Positions 34,806 to 44,755 of a stretch of 64,000 nt of DNA are shown one piece after another. How positions within the stretch are numbered: position 1 is the stretch's first letter; each line of letters opens with the position of its first letter. Position numbers and translations under genes: made by a program. Location: positions 343,001 to 407,000 of the forward strand of contig NC_079202.1 in assembly GCF_026745355.1 (NCBI RefSeq). Direction: 5' to 3'. This DNA comes from Beta vulgaris subsp. vulgaris (lineage: Eukaryota > Streptophyta > Magnoliopsida > Caryophyllales > Amaranthaceae). A model generated the notes under the pieces. The model did not search any database and was not told the origin of the DNA. It was given only the letters and a program-made list of their open reading frames with translations.

Positions 34806-36976
34806 GGGTGATGGGTCGGGTGGTAACCGGGTGATGGATGAAAAATTATCACCCGAATCCGTCACCCGTTAACCCGTCACCCGCCTCTCATCCGTTTAAA
34901 CCGGGTTGTCCATCCGTTTAATAGTGCGGGTGAAGCGGGTGATCGGATCATCCGCTGGATATTTCCATCTCTAATTATATAAGGGAGGGAGGAGGAGGAT
35001 GGTGTTCCCGCTTGAAATACTAAATTACCCATAATGATCTAATTGATGGAATGAAAAAAATCACAAAAGAAAACATAGAATCTTTTTTCATTTCAACTTG
35101 GCATTCTAAACAAGTTTAAAAGGTATATGCATCAAATACTTCAATCAAAAAATTAAATGAACAAAATATCTTGACATTTAAAAAAAAGAGAGAGAATAAG
35201 ATATATATATATATATGAAGTCCATCTGAAAAGTCTTAAAACCGCTCACTATCTTTGATACTTTTAATCAGTCAAATCAACTCACTATTTTTCTGCTTTC
35301 TACTCAAAATTCATTCACAAAAGATTGATATTAAAAATCACTCACAACCTTTATTAGTTTTTTACATTAGCGAGTTAATATATCAAAATTCATCTATTTA
35401 TTAATTTTTCACATTTTAAGTTCAATCATAAATATAGTACAGGCGTAGTATACAATAGAATAACAAGTTATGAAATTAAAGCACGCATTACGTGTTTATG
35501 AGGATAGTTATAACTATAGTAAGTGCATAAAACTTTTTTAAAAAAAAGAATATTTATACTCCATATATTTTCATTTTCTTATGAAAAAAGTTAATTTTTT
35601 TTTAATAAAAGGTAATGAAATGAAGTAAAATAGGTAACCCTTCTAAGAGTACATTCATCATACACTCGGGTGTATCATAACCCACATACATGACACACCC
35701 CAAGGCTATTTTTTGCTCATTTGAACCTTACCTATTATTACTATGTGATTATGCTCATTTGGAGGTTTCGAATGAGCAAAAAGATAGACTTGGATGTACC
35801 ATGAGCATGGTACACCTGAATATATGATAAAATTTATCGCCCTTCTAACTAGGGCGGTTGGTACCAAGGATGTCTTAGCCTAGTGGTTAAGATTGAGGTG
35901 TTGTGAACGATAGGTCACAAGTTCAATTCCCCCTCCCTTTCTTTGTACTTTGTACTGCCTTCGTGGCTCATATGGATCAAAAAAAAAACTAGAGCGGTAG
36001 GCCATACATCCATACCAACTCTATCACCGATTCAACAGAACAACTTACATTCGAAGAGTATATGGAAGTGTATTCTTAATTTCATTTTAATTAAAACAAT
36101 GATTATTACCATAATTACTGTTTATCTATCAGATGATGATTAATTAGATGAACTGATTTCTCCCTAATTCTATGGTACGTAAGTTGTAATATCCTAAAAT
36201 CGCTGTCAATTAAGATTATGTATTTCCGAATCCTTACATATATATATATATATATCCAAAGAAAAACAAACATATATTACTGAAAAAGACAAAAACAGTA
36301 ATTCCAAGGTAAGAGAGAGAAAGGAAGGAGATTGAAACCTGTTATTGAGCAAATTTTTAACAGCCACATGAGTGTTATCTTGAAGAATTCCATGATAAAC
36401 AATTCCATAACCACCTTCACCAATGACATTTTGATCAGCAAATCCATTAGTAGACTCTTCTAGCTCTCTAAGAGTATACCAATGTCCCCAACCCAAATGT
36501 GAAACTTCTGGAACTAACAATAACAACCCATTTTGCTGCTCCCCACTACCATGACATGAATATGATGACCCGGATCCAATTGCCCGTTCCGGATACGATA
36601 TCCTATGATCCTTCCCAATTTCAATGTGAATTCTCTGATGTCCATTTGGGTTATTCTCCGATTCAGGTACCGGGTCGGGCAATGTGCCTCGGGTGCTTAT
36701 TACTCCGTCACCCGAATTTTCTTGTCGGATTTCCATGATTTCTTTGGAGATGTTTGGGATGTTGTTGCTGGTGTTGTTGTTGTTGATGGTTCCATTTGTG
36801 TGGGCGTTTCTTACTTTGTTGTTGCGTTTTGAAGTGAACCAGAGAGAGATAATGAAAAGAAGCAGAACAATTCCAGCACCAACACATATTCCTAAAACAA
36901 CCCACAATCTTAGCCCGAAAATTGAGGTCTTTTTGGAGAGCTCATCGTTAAGAAATGGTCGTTTGTTTTCAGACAT
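31151..36976 (-). CDS. Receptor-like Ser/Thr kinase, At1g01540/At4g01330 type
   Basis: Seven exons on the minus strand: 36339-36976, 33101-33205, 32616-32738, 32363-32533, 32125-32253, 31654-31863 and 31151-31303, all GT-AG. The short N-terminus [20 protein letters not shown] leads to one membrane span (about residues 22-48), a polar Asn/Ser-rich linker, the signature [17 protein letters not shown], then the kinase domain. That domain has glycine loop GEGGYGIVY, lysine in [39 protein letters not shown] and the C-lobe [15 protein letters not shown]; the tail ends QETVDEH. The protein would phosphorylate substrates at the plasma membrane; its ligand is unknown. By my count exon 5 is 129 nt while splice phases need 130, with the missing base in the [12 protein letters not shown] codons near 32205-32212, so this allele may be frameshifted. 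Confidence 0.9.
33300..33610. repeat. GGTGGT-rich low-complexity tract in kinase intron 1
   Basis: Degenerate GGTGG/GTGGTGG repeats with no ORF or recognised termini, similar in flavour to the CCACC-rich interior at 30360-30480 in the opposite orientation. Confidence 0.6.
34228..34301 (+). repeat. (CTCTTTC)n microsatellite
   Basis: About ten head-to-tail copies of a 7-bp CTCTTTC unit, in intron 1 of the minus-strand kinase gene. Confidence 0.9.
34368..34973. mobile_element. hAT-type MITE with a perfect 8-bp target duplication
   Basis: Left end TAGAGATGGAAATGGATCGGG and right end TTTCCATCTCTA are inverted repeats. ATTATATA flanks both sides exactly (34360-34367 and 34974-34981). Subterminal regions are packed with CACCCG/CGGGTG and CCATCC motifs on both arms. 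The centre (34572-34802) is a (TA)n/(TATG)n microsatellite. The element lies in intron 1 of the kinase gene. Confidence 0.9.
34572..34802. repeat. (TA)n microsatellite with TATG interruptions
   Basis: About 230 bp of alternating TA broken every 8-30 bp by a G or C, inside the hAT MITE. The Tyr/Ile-rich frames on both strands are artefacts. Confidence 0.95.
35655..35835. mobile_element. Small MITE-like inverted-repeat element
   Basis: Left arm TTCATCATACACTCGGGTGTA and right arm, reverse-complemented, TTTATCATATATTCAGGTGTA are about 75% alike. They enclose about 150 bp that contain GCTCATTTGAAC and its inverse GTTTCGAATGAGC. Target duplication not determined. Confidence 0.55.
35859..35987 (+). 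mobile_element. tRNA-derived SINE in kinase intron 1
   Basis: A 129-bp element with a pol III box A-like TAGCCTAGTGGTTAAG (about 35877-35892) and box B-like GGTCACAAGTTCAATTCC (about 35913-35930), ending in an A-rich tail. It is flanked by an 11-bp duplication ACTAGGGCGGT / ACTAGAGCGGT (35848-35858 and 35988-35998). The promoter spacing suits a tRNA-type head. It is antisense to the host gene. Confidence 0.85.
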
Positions 36977-37308
36977 TAAAATTTCACAAAATTAAGCAAC
37001 TTTTTTGTTTTTCTTCAACTTGATGAAATTGCATGTCGAAGGAGGACGGAGAATTATAGGAAATGGGGAACAATTACAAAACCGGAGTAGGACAGAGACA
37101 GAGGGTGAGGCACTTAATACTGCGTTTTTTGGGGTTGGAAAGACTAAAGAGTGTGTGTGTGTGTGTGAGTAGCAGCTGTTTTGATGGGACATATCAAATT
37201 AGAGAGAGAAATACAGGATACTACACTTTGTTTCTTTCGTTTCTTTTGTGTCGTATAAAACAGGACAGAAGAGCCTCCTGGACCATATTGAATGTCACAT
37301 GTGATATA
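36977..37308. other. Upstream region of the kinase gene
   Basis: Probable 5' untranslated region and promoter of the minus-strand kinase gene. It has a short (GT)n run at 37151-37167 that reads as (CA)n on the gene strand. No definite core promoter element is claimed. Confidence 0.4.
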
Positions 37309-37398
37309 CTACCTCCGTTTTTTATTATTTGTAATGATTAAATATTTTCCTTCCCTATTTTCTATCAAATTGTTGCACATAATAAAAAATGGAGGTAG
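37309..37398. mobile_element. Stowaway MITE, 90 bp
   Basis: CTACCTCCGTTTTTTATTA at the left and TAATAAAAAATGGAGGTAG at the right are near-perfect inverted repeats with TA on both sides. Confidence 0.85.
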
Positions 37399-37640
37399 TA
37401 TTAAGTTTTGGATTCGAGACTTTGTTGTCATAACAATGTATTTATATGATAGTTGTTCCCTCCTAGCCCTCACTAATCTAATTACATAGGGTATAGATCT
37501 CACCCATATAGCCAGAATTTACCATTCACTATGTGGATGGAACCTCATCACCAAAAAAAGTCAGAAGTACTAAAATCTTGTTCTTTTGAACTTATTTTCA
37601 ATTTAATTCAATTATTCTTTGTATTTTAGTTTCTCTTAAC

Positions 37641-38269
37641 TAGTGATGGCCACAAATGCAGGCTGGGTGGGCCAGATTGTGGGCCAAGATTTCACGACCC
37701 AGGACCGAATCGTGAAATTCATGGGTTGGGCGGGATGGTTCGCGGGCTGAAAATTCTTGGCCCATATCGGCCTGTTACCGATTTTCACGGTTCAAGAAGT
37801 GGTTGTGGCGGTTCGTGAGTCTAATGGGATGGATCGCGCTGGCGGACCGGCATGAGAATTTTTTTTTTTTTAAATTTAATAATCATTGAAATTATTCATT
37901 ATTATTACGTAAATTTTTTAAAATGAATTAAAATATATATACAATTATTAATATTAATGAATAATTTGATTATTTTAAAATTTGATTGAATTATAATACT
38001 TCATGCAACTTGATTAAAATATATACAATTTAATTAAAATATACACAATTTGGTTTAATATTTACTTGGACTGGGCTGATCCAATTCATAGGTCGAGCTG
38101 AGGGATTTTAGTAGCGGGCTTTAGTGGATTGGGCTTAAGAAATCTGATCTACGATCCACCCACCAATTTCCTGATTCGAGCTAGGTTAAATCAGGCTTTT
38201 TACGAACCCGACCTACACAGTCCACAAGATGAGCTTGGCTGAATTGGCCCGCCCTATTAGCCATCTCTA
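37641..38269. mobile_element. hAT-type non-autonomous element
   Basis: Left end TAGTGATGGCC and right end AGCCATCTCTA form inverted repeats. Flanks CTCTTAAC and TTCTTAAT are a diverged 8-bp duplication (6 of 8). Subterminal sequence is GGCTGGGTGGGCC/GGCCCGCCC-rich, and the middle is AT-rich with repeated AATATATACAATT. No transposase frame. Confidence 0.8.
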
Positions 38270-38296
38270 TTCTTAATGTAAAAGAACGGGGCTTAA

Positions 38297-38582
38297 GGCT
38301 AACTAATTTGATCTGATCTGAACTAATCTGATTACAAGATCTTATCTTTTAGATTTTTCTCAATATATAAGAAAAAATATAGTCATGTGGGGTCTTGTTT
38401 GATTCGTCTCAATGAGTACTTTATTAATATTCAATTATTATAATTTTTACTAATATGTAATGAAAGATATAATGATTTTTCAATATAAGCATGATCTGAA
38501 CTGATCTGAACTTATTTTTTCTGATATAATCTTATCTGATTAGATCTGAAATAAGCAAAAATAAGGTGAACTGAACATAGCC
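38297..38582. mobile_element. PIF/Harbinger-type MITE
   Basis: Left GGCTAACTAATTTGATCTG and right, reverse-complemented, GGCTATGTTCAGTTCACC, flanked by TAA (38294-38296 and 38583-38585). GATCTGAACT-type repeats sit inside both ends. Between them lies a Stowaway-like core (ATAGTCATGTGGGGTCTTG, GATTCGTCTCAATGAGTAC), suggesting a nested or captured MITE. Confidence 0.7.
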
Positions 38583-39042
38583 TAAATTTGGGTCCGAGTA
38601 ACAAAGTTTGCGCTCCTGGACTTTTTGACTATCAGCCATTTGGCCACCTTTATTCTCCATGAATAATATATCTCTCTTCTTCATTATTACTCCTACTTGC
38701 TAGAGCCTAGACCGCGCGGATCTAGGAGAATATCTCTGGTGGATATAGATTAGTCATTATTAGTGAAATATCTCTGGTGTAATTGGCATTTGTGTCTACT
38801 AAACACTTGATCATGTCATTTGGTTATTAAGACGTCTACAAATTTGATAGGAACATATAGCTTTGAAAAGCTTGTTCAAAGGTGTAACGTTCCTACAAGA
38901 AGTCAACTACACTGATATGTTATTTCTAACTTATACTTTGCTTTATTTTTCTAGATTCTACCTACATTTTAAGATTCAATATTTAAGGAAACAAATTGAC
39001 TGGTATGGACCTCGTTCACATTAACATCAGTGTGCACCAAGC

Positions 39043-39543
39043 TAGAAATGATAATGAGCCTGACCTTTTTACGAACAGTTTGGGTCGGCTCGGCTCGGTC
39101 AAATCTCGGTTCGTGGTGTCTCGACTCGGATTCGAACTCAGCTCGAGGCTTTAACGAACCGAGTTAAGTTGGCCAAAGCTCGGCTTTAAAGCTTGTGAAC
39201 GGGCTCGATTATACTTTTATATAGAAAAATAATATATTTATATGTATAAATAAATACAGTAACCTAGCTATTATACAATAATAAGTTAATAGTTCTTTTG
39301 TCTAAAAGAAAACATATAAATCTCAAATATTAAAAAAGGAAAAACAAAAAAAACATGTAAAAAAACTAAGGGTGATAGACGGTCAATCCTGTTCGTGAAC
39401 ATTTCGAGCTCGGCTCGTTTAACATTTCGCAAAGCTCGACTCGAACAAAGTTTGGCTCGTAAGCTTCGAGCTAAAACAAACTTAAACGAACACAAGTCGA
39501 GCCGACCACCGTTCGAGCTTGACTCGACCGATAAGCAGCCCTA
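39043..39543. mobile_element. hAT-type non-autonomous element
   Basis: Left end TAGAAATGATAATGAGCC and right end GATAAGCAGCCCTA; flanks CACCAAGC and CACCAGCC (6 of 8). The arms are full of GGCTCGG/CGAGCTCGG/GTTCGTG motifs in inverted orientation. No transposase. Confidence 0.7.
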
Positions 39544-39589
39544 CACCAGCCAAAAGCACGTATCATTTATGAACAATCGACTACATCAT

Positions 39590-39860
39590 TCAAAAATCTA
39601 ATACTATCATGCAAAAACTCTGTATATCATGCAGAAACTCTCTATATTATTTAGAAACATACTATATCATATTAAAACTAGATCATTTCTAAATAATCCA
39701 CTATATTATGTAGAAACCCATTATATCATTCAGAAACTCATTGTATCATGTGGAAATTACATCATTTCTGAACAATTTACTATAACATTCAAACACTCAC
39801 TATTTTATGCAGACACTCACTATATCATTCAAATACTCACAATATTATGCAGAAAGTACA
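39590..39860. repeat. Decayed 20-22-bp minisatellite
   Basis: About a dozen imperfect units of the form TATATCATTCAGAAACTCAC. The 111-codon frame across it merely reads the repeat. Confidence 0.7.
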
Positions 39861-40340
39861 TATTTCTATATGCTAAAGGACATTTCACAATATATCCTAC
39901 AAAACCTACATGCATGTATATTAAAAGATTAAAATCAAAATTTTCCAGTATATATTGCATATAATTTCATTATATGTTTTCTGTTAATAAAATTCATATA
40001 TTGTATATAAGTTTATTATATCTTTATAAAACTTACTATACGAAGTTAATATCAATTATCAATCCGATTCACATTAAGTTAGTGTGCACTGAGTCTATTT
40101 ATATCTTTTTACTAAGGAAAATAGAAAAAGGAACTGCCTTCACATGTCTTTTAATTAATTTTAAGTAGAAAATATTAAAAGTGTGGCCCACTTAAGGAGT
40201 AGTAGTGTCAAATAAGATATAAAGAAATAGTGAATAGAATTTAAAATATAAATGTTAATGGAAACTGAGTGAAACTAGCTAGGAAAAATAGGGAGAGTTT
40301 TTGCTTAAATTAACTTTAATTTAACATGTACAATAATAAT

Positions 40341-40614
40341 GTTAATCGGTTTTTCTAACCTATGCATCCAGTGTAAAAGTTAAGGCTTATCTATTAAATA
40401 AATTTATTAACTAAAATAGAATATCCTCCCTATAATTATGCTAAATATATATTAATGACAATTTTGGTGTGATTAAAAGAAAAGATAAAGTATATATTAA
40501 TAAGAAAGCTAATTATTTAACATAACCGTAAGGTTGATATTCTATTTTAGTTAATTAATTTGTTTAATAGATAAACCTTAACCTTTACTCAAGGTGCATA
40601 AGTTAGAAAATTTG
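40341..40614. mobile_element. Mutator-like MITE with long inverted repeats
   Basis: Arms of about 75 bp pair almost end to end: TTTTCTAACCTATGCATCC at left against TTTTCTAACTTATGCACC as reverse complement at right, continuing through TTATCTATTAAA and AACTAAAATAGAATATC on both. A perfect 10-bp duplication CAATAATAAT flanks it (40331-40340 and 40615-40624), close to the 9-11 bp of Mutator-like elements. Confidence 0.8.
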
Positions 40615-40624
40615 CAATAATAAT

Positions 40625-41329
40625 TATAATTGTTTACCTCCTTTGCTAAATGAAGTTCTTACAAAAGAAGGTAAACTTGTTGAAAGTGGTGAGTATTGGG
40701 ATTTGGAAATATTACAAAATATTGTTGCATTTTCCAAGATTTTGAACATGGTTTGCTCATGAAGCCAACAAATATTAATTTTTTTTTAAAAATTACATAA
40801 ATCTAAATTGGTTTTCATTCAAAAAAAAAGGTAGGATTTTACTCAATACTATTATCTTTGATGGAGTAATAGGTAGTAGTAATAAGTTAGTGGTGTGATT
40901 GATGTAGAGGGGGAAAGTGAAATATGTAGGAAGAGAAGTTCTAAACTTGTTAGTTGAGAATTGAATACCTTTACATTGATAGGATTGTTCTCTTTCATAT
41001 TTGATGTGAGTATGTGACTTCCCAATATTGGGGGATCAACTAGGTAACACCAATTCCTAGGGGTCACTACTTCCTTTTCCGTAAGGGGGATTTTGGTAAT
41101 TTCCAGCAGTGTGGGCTTTTGTCAAATTGATGGAACAGTCCCAAACAAAGTGGGTGTTCGGCAGAACTTTAGGCGCCACTATAGTGCGTCGGTACCTTTT
41201 TATAGCTGAATGAGGGTCTCCATTGCGAAGCAGATGACCAATTTTTTGTGGCATAGTAGGTGCCAAGGCAGAAAAAAAAAACTTTGAGCTAAGCGAGGGC
41301 CTTTACATATGCCGTATGGGTGTTCAGAC
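40625..41329. other. Intergenic, no gene seen
   Basis: AT-rich to about 41000, then a more GC-balanced stretch leading into the tandem repeat at 41330. No convincing ORF or element end. Confidence 0.45.
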
Positions 41330-41710
41330 CGAGTAAATGCCCTACTCAAGTTGCCGAGTAAATTCCCTACTCAGGTCGCCGAGTAGATGCCCTAGACAAG
41401 TACCCATCCTACTTCTGTGGCCAAGTAGGGACCTTGGTTGAGTGGGTGCGCGCCCCACCCTTGTTGTCGTGTGAGTACCTTGGCCGAAAACGGGTGCCTT
41501 ATCACTGTCGTCAAGTAGGGATATTAACAGAGTGAAAGCCCTACATTCGGTGCCGAGTAGGGACCTTAGCCGAATGTGTGCCATATAACATTGTTGCCAA
41601 GTTGGGACCTTAACCGAGCGGGTGTCCTACTTTCATTGCTGAGTAGGGACCTAGGTCGAATGGGTGCCTTACCCTAGTAGCCAAGTAGGGGCCTTGATGT
41701 ATACATAGTC
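41330..41710. repeat. Degenerate 55-60-bp tandem repeat
   Basis: Seven or so imperfect units, each carrying GCCGAGTAGGGACCTTAGCC followed by GAATGGGTGCC and CCCTAC. Units diverge strongly (AAGTAGGGAC, GAGTAGATGCC). No termini or coding capacity. The family is unknown to me. Confidence 0.75.
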
Positions 41711-42630
41711 ATGGTTTTGCTAAGTATAGGGATGCTCGTCAGAAAACCGAGTAGGTGCCCTAGATGGTCCCTCAACTAATCAGGATTAACGATCCCAAAG
41801 AGGGCCAAAGGAAAGGGGAGGGGGTCCGATATATGCCCTTAGTGCTATGCAAGCATATGGAAGGCAGCCATCCTACGGTATGTTGGGCCCCTAAGTAATT
41901 TCGAATGAATAGCATCATCGGTCTTGGAGAAGGGTGAAACGAGCCCAAGACGGGAAAAAATTGATGTCTATGATCTACGTTTTCGAACAATTCTAAGGTT
42001 CGAGCAATATAGCCCGTGGGATGCATACTAGGGATATGGGAGAATATTTGAAGCACTCCCATGCTCTGAAACCGGACTGCAATTGCCTCATGAACCATTT
42101 CGGGGTGGAGCAGGGACGATGCAATGCAATGAAATGAACAAAAGGCATCGAAGGAGACAAATAAAGCTTGAAACACATGGAGGGCATCCTAAGGCATCTG
42201 GAATCCTTAGGAAGGTCACGTATTAAAAGTGTTGTCCGGTCCCGAGATGTCTCAACCTACAAGATTTGAGGAGCCTTGTTCTAGAAAAATTTGTCATATA
42301 TGTTGTCTAAGTTGGAATAGATAGATCCTAACTTGTAATTTGAAATTTTGCATATGAAAATTAGTTTTAGTAGCTAGAGTGGTTTGAAAGAGAACCTCTC
42401 TTCTTGCTTAAGAAAATAGAGTAAGTTCTCCATTTAGGTAGTCGAGCATTTTTTTTTTTGCAGATTTTGCAAATGCTTTCTTACTAACTTTGCTTTACAA
42501 TGAACCAATGGACTTTTGGTATGTCATCGTAAATTGACGGAATGATTATTTGTTCATGATTTTTGCAAGCAATGTATCACTTAAATGTCTAAAACATGCG
42601 CAATCACTCCTCAAATTTACCACTCATTAT
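41711..42630. other. Unassigned sequence after the tandem repeat
   Basis: Moderately GC-rich to about 42250, then AT-rich. A minus-strand frame of 134 codons (41772-42176) has no recognisable motif and no gene-like context, so I leave it uncalled. Confidence 0.4.
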
Positions 42631-43098
42631 TAGGGGTGTGCAAATAATAGTATTGGACCGGAATTTGGACCGAATAGGAATTTAGACTGGACCAGATCGA
42701 GAATTCTGGTACCCGGTTCGCCGAAAATCAGGATTCCGGGTTTTCGGTCCCGTCCAGACTCGGAATATTCCTGTCCGGACCAGTGGACCGCAATTTTTGT
42801 TGTTTTGTTTACAAAAATAGTTTAAAGGTTAAAAAAAAATCGAAGTTATAAAGTTTGAAAGCTTAAAACCTACTCTTTATTAACTTTAAGATTATTGTTG
42901 TTAGAATTAATAACTTTTAATATATCTATTTTATAAATATAAATAAATTTTCTTTTCTAAAAAAATAATTCTAATCCAACAGGTCCAAAACCGGACCGAA
43001 CAGGATTGAAAATTTTCTGGCCCGATCCCAGTCCAAAAAAATCAAATTTCGGTCCACCAGTTCAGTCGGGTCTGGTCCTGAACCGATGCACACCCCTA
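42631..43098. mobile_element. hAT-type MITE
   Basis: TAGGGGTGTGCAAA at left and TGCACACCCCTA at right are inverted repeats; flanks CTCATTAT and CTCATCAA agree at 6 of 8. The arms hold GGACCG/CGGTCC and GAACCG-type motifs repeatedly. No transposase frame. Confidence 0.82.
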
Positions 43099-43435
43099 CT
43101 CATCAATATATTGCATTCCCATAGCATTGCATGTAATATTGTAACGACTTGTTTAATTAATGTCTTAATGGTCATGAATGGTAATGTAAATTTTAGTGAA
43201 ATATTATGTAAATAAATTCTTATATTGTTACCCACGATAGTAAAATTTCAACACAAAAACACAAATTTTCCTATATAAATTTTCAATACCATAGTTCCAA
43301 ATGGTTACGGATTTTTAGGAAGGAAATTGATATTTAAGGATGAGACTAATGACGTGGGATTTTCTTTCCAAATGTATACTTCCTCTATTTTTTAATTGCA
43401 CCATTCAATTCTGTTTTTGGAGCTATTTTTCTTTT

Positions 43436-43915
43436 TGTAACAGTTTATGCCTTGAATGTGTTTGATGAAATGCGCCGAAAAGCGTCGAAGAGCATTTTTG
43501 GAGTACCGCCCGATCGGGTCGGGCGAGGTCACCCGATCGGGCCCGGGACGAGCTGAAGAATTGAGTACTCAAGGACATCGCCCGATCGGGCGAAGTACCG
43601 AACAACAACCGGGCGAGTTTCGCCCGATCGGGCACGCAACGAAATTTGGGTGGAGTAAATTATCACCCGATCGGGCGGCTATCCGGTAAATGCGGAAACG
43701 CGTTTTCTGACAGGACATAAATATGTTATCTATATTTTAGGTTTTAGACGACGAAAAAACACTCTATTCTCTCTGTAATATGTTCTCTTCTCATAATAAA
43801 ATATTCTCCCTCTCTCTGCCGTGGATGTAGTCAAATTGGTGAACCACATAAATCTGTTGTCTGTTTTTATTGTTTTTTGCATTCATAATTTGTTTCTCTC
43901 ACGTCCGTTATAACA
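43436..43915 (+). repeat. 5' LTR of the copia element
   Basis: 480 bp. The first 250 bp contain five CCCGATCGGG-type palindromes. A TAAATATG motif near 43721 and an AATAAAATATTC signal near 43796 suit the promoter and polyadenylation parts. Confidence 0.92.
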
Positions 43916-43918
43916 AAT

Positions 43919-43931
43919 TGGTATCAAGAGC
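43919..43931 (+). other. Primer-binding site
   Basis: TGGTATCAAGAGC, three bases after the LTR; initiator-Met type with one inserted A relative to TGGTATCAGAGC. Confidence 0.85.
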
Positions 43932-43957
43932 TTTGGTGATCGATCTGTGTGAGAAAG

Positions 43958-44755
43958 ATGTCTGGGATGAATGTCAAAATTGATAAGTTTACTAGGAGGA
44001 ATAGTTTTAGTCTGTGGCAAATCAAGATGCGGGCTTTACTGAAGCAACAGGGGTTGTGGGCACCGTTGGCAAAGAAGGCAACGGATTCAGTTGTCGCTAA
44101 GATGGAAACGCTGGAGGAAAAAGCGCATTCAACAATTATGTTGTGTCTGTCTGACGACATAATTACTGAAGTTGCGGAGCAGGACACTACTGCTGGTCTG
44201 TGGTTGCAGTTAGAGGTTTGTACATGACGAAATCTCTAACCAACAAGTTGCTTTTGAAGCAACGTTGTTCAGCCTGCGTATGCAGGAAGGTACGTCTCAA
44301 GAGATCACTTAGATAATTAAATCTATCTTGCTAGATCTGCAAATATTGATGTTAAAGTAGATGATGAGGATGCTGTTTTAATATTGTTAGTATCTTTGCC
44401 TGTATCATATGAGAATTTTGTGGATTCCTTTATTGTCGGGAAAGATAGTCTGTCGTTAGAAGAAGTAAGATCTGCTCTCCATACTAGAGAGGTTCGTCAT
44501 CAGGCTTATGGGTCTAGTACAGAGAATCAGGCATCTAAATTAGTAGTTACTGGAGGAAAGGGACAAAAGAAATCTGGTAAAAAGAAGACGAACTTTAAAA
44601 ATTCGAATTATAAGGGTCTTAAAACTACTGATATCTGTAATTACTGTAAGGAGAAGGACCTGGAAAATGAATGTCCTAAGAAAAAGAAACAGCAGGATAA
44701 AATGAAGGTTTCGCTGCTCTGGCAGAAACTGGAGGTGATTCTGAGGAAGACCTGA
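43958..44755 (+). pseudogene. Copia gag
   Basis: The ATG at 43958 opens MSGMNVKIDKFTRRNSFSLW, followed by IKMRALLKQQGLWAPL, EKAHSTIMLCLSDDI and TTAGLWLQLE, as in the UBN2/gag domain of Tnt1-like elements. A frameshift near 44222 ends this frame. The rest resumes at about 44384 with LPVSYENFVDSF. The zinc knuckle reads CNYCKEKDLENECPKKKK, its central His region changed. Confidence 0.88.

Noticed and set aside
34491..34865. Tyr/Ile-repeat open frames on both strands
   Set aside because: They translate a TA microsatellite.
39629..39964. 111-codon plus-strand frame
   Set aside because: Reads through the 20-22-bp minisatellite.
41772..42176. Minus-strand 134-codon frame
   Set aside because: No recognisable motif, no splice or promoter context, and it lies next to a decayed tandem repeat.
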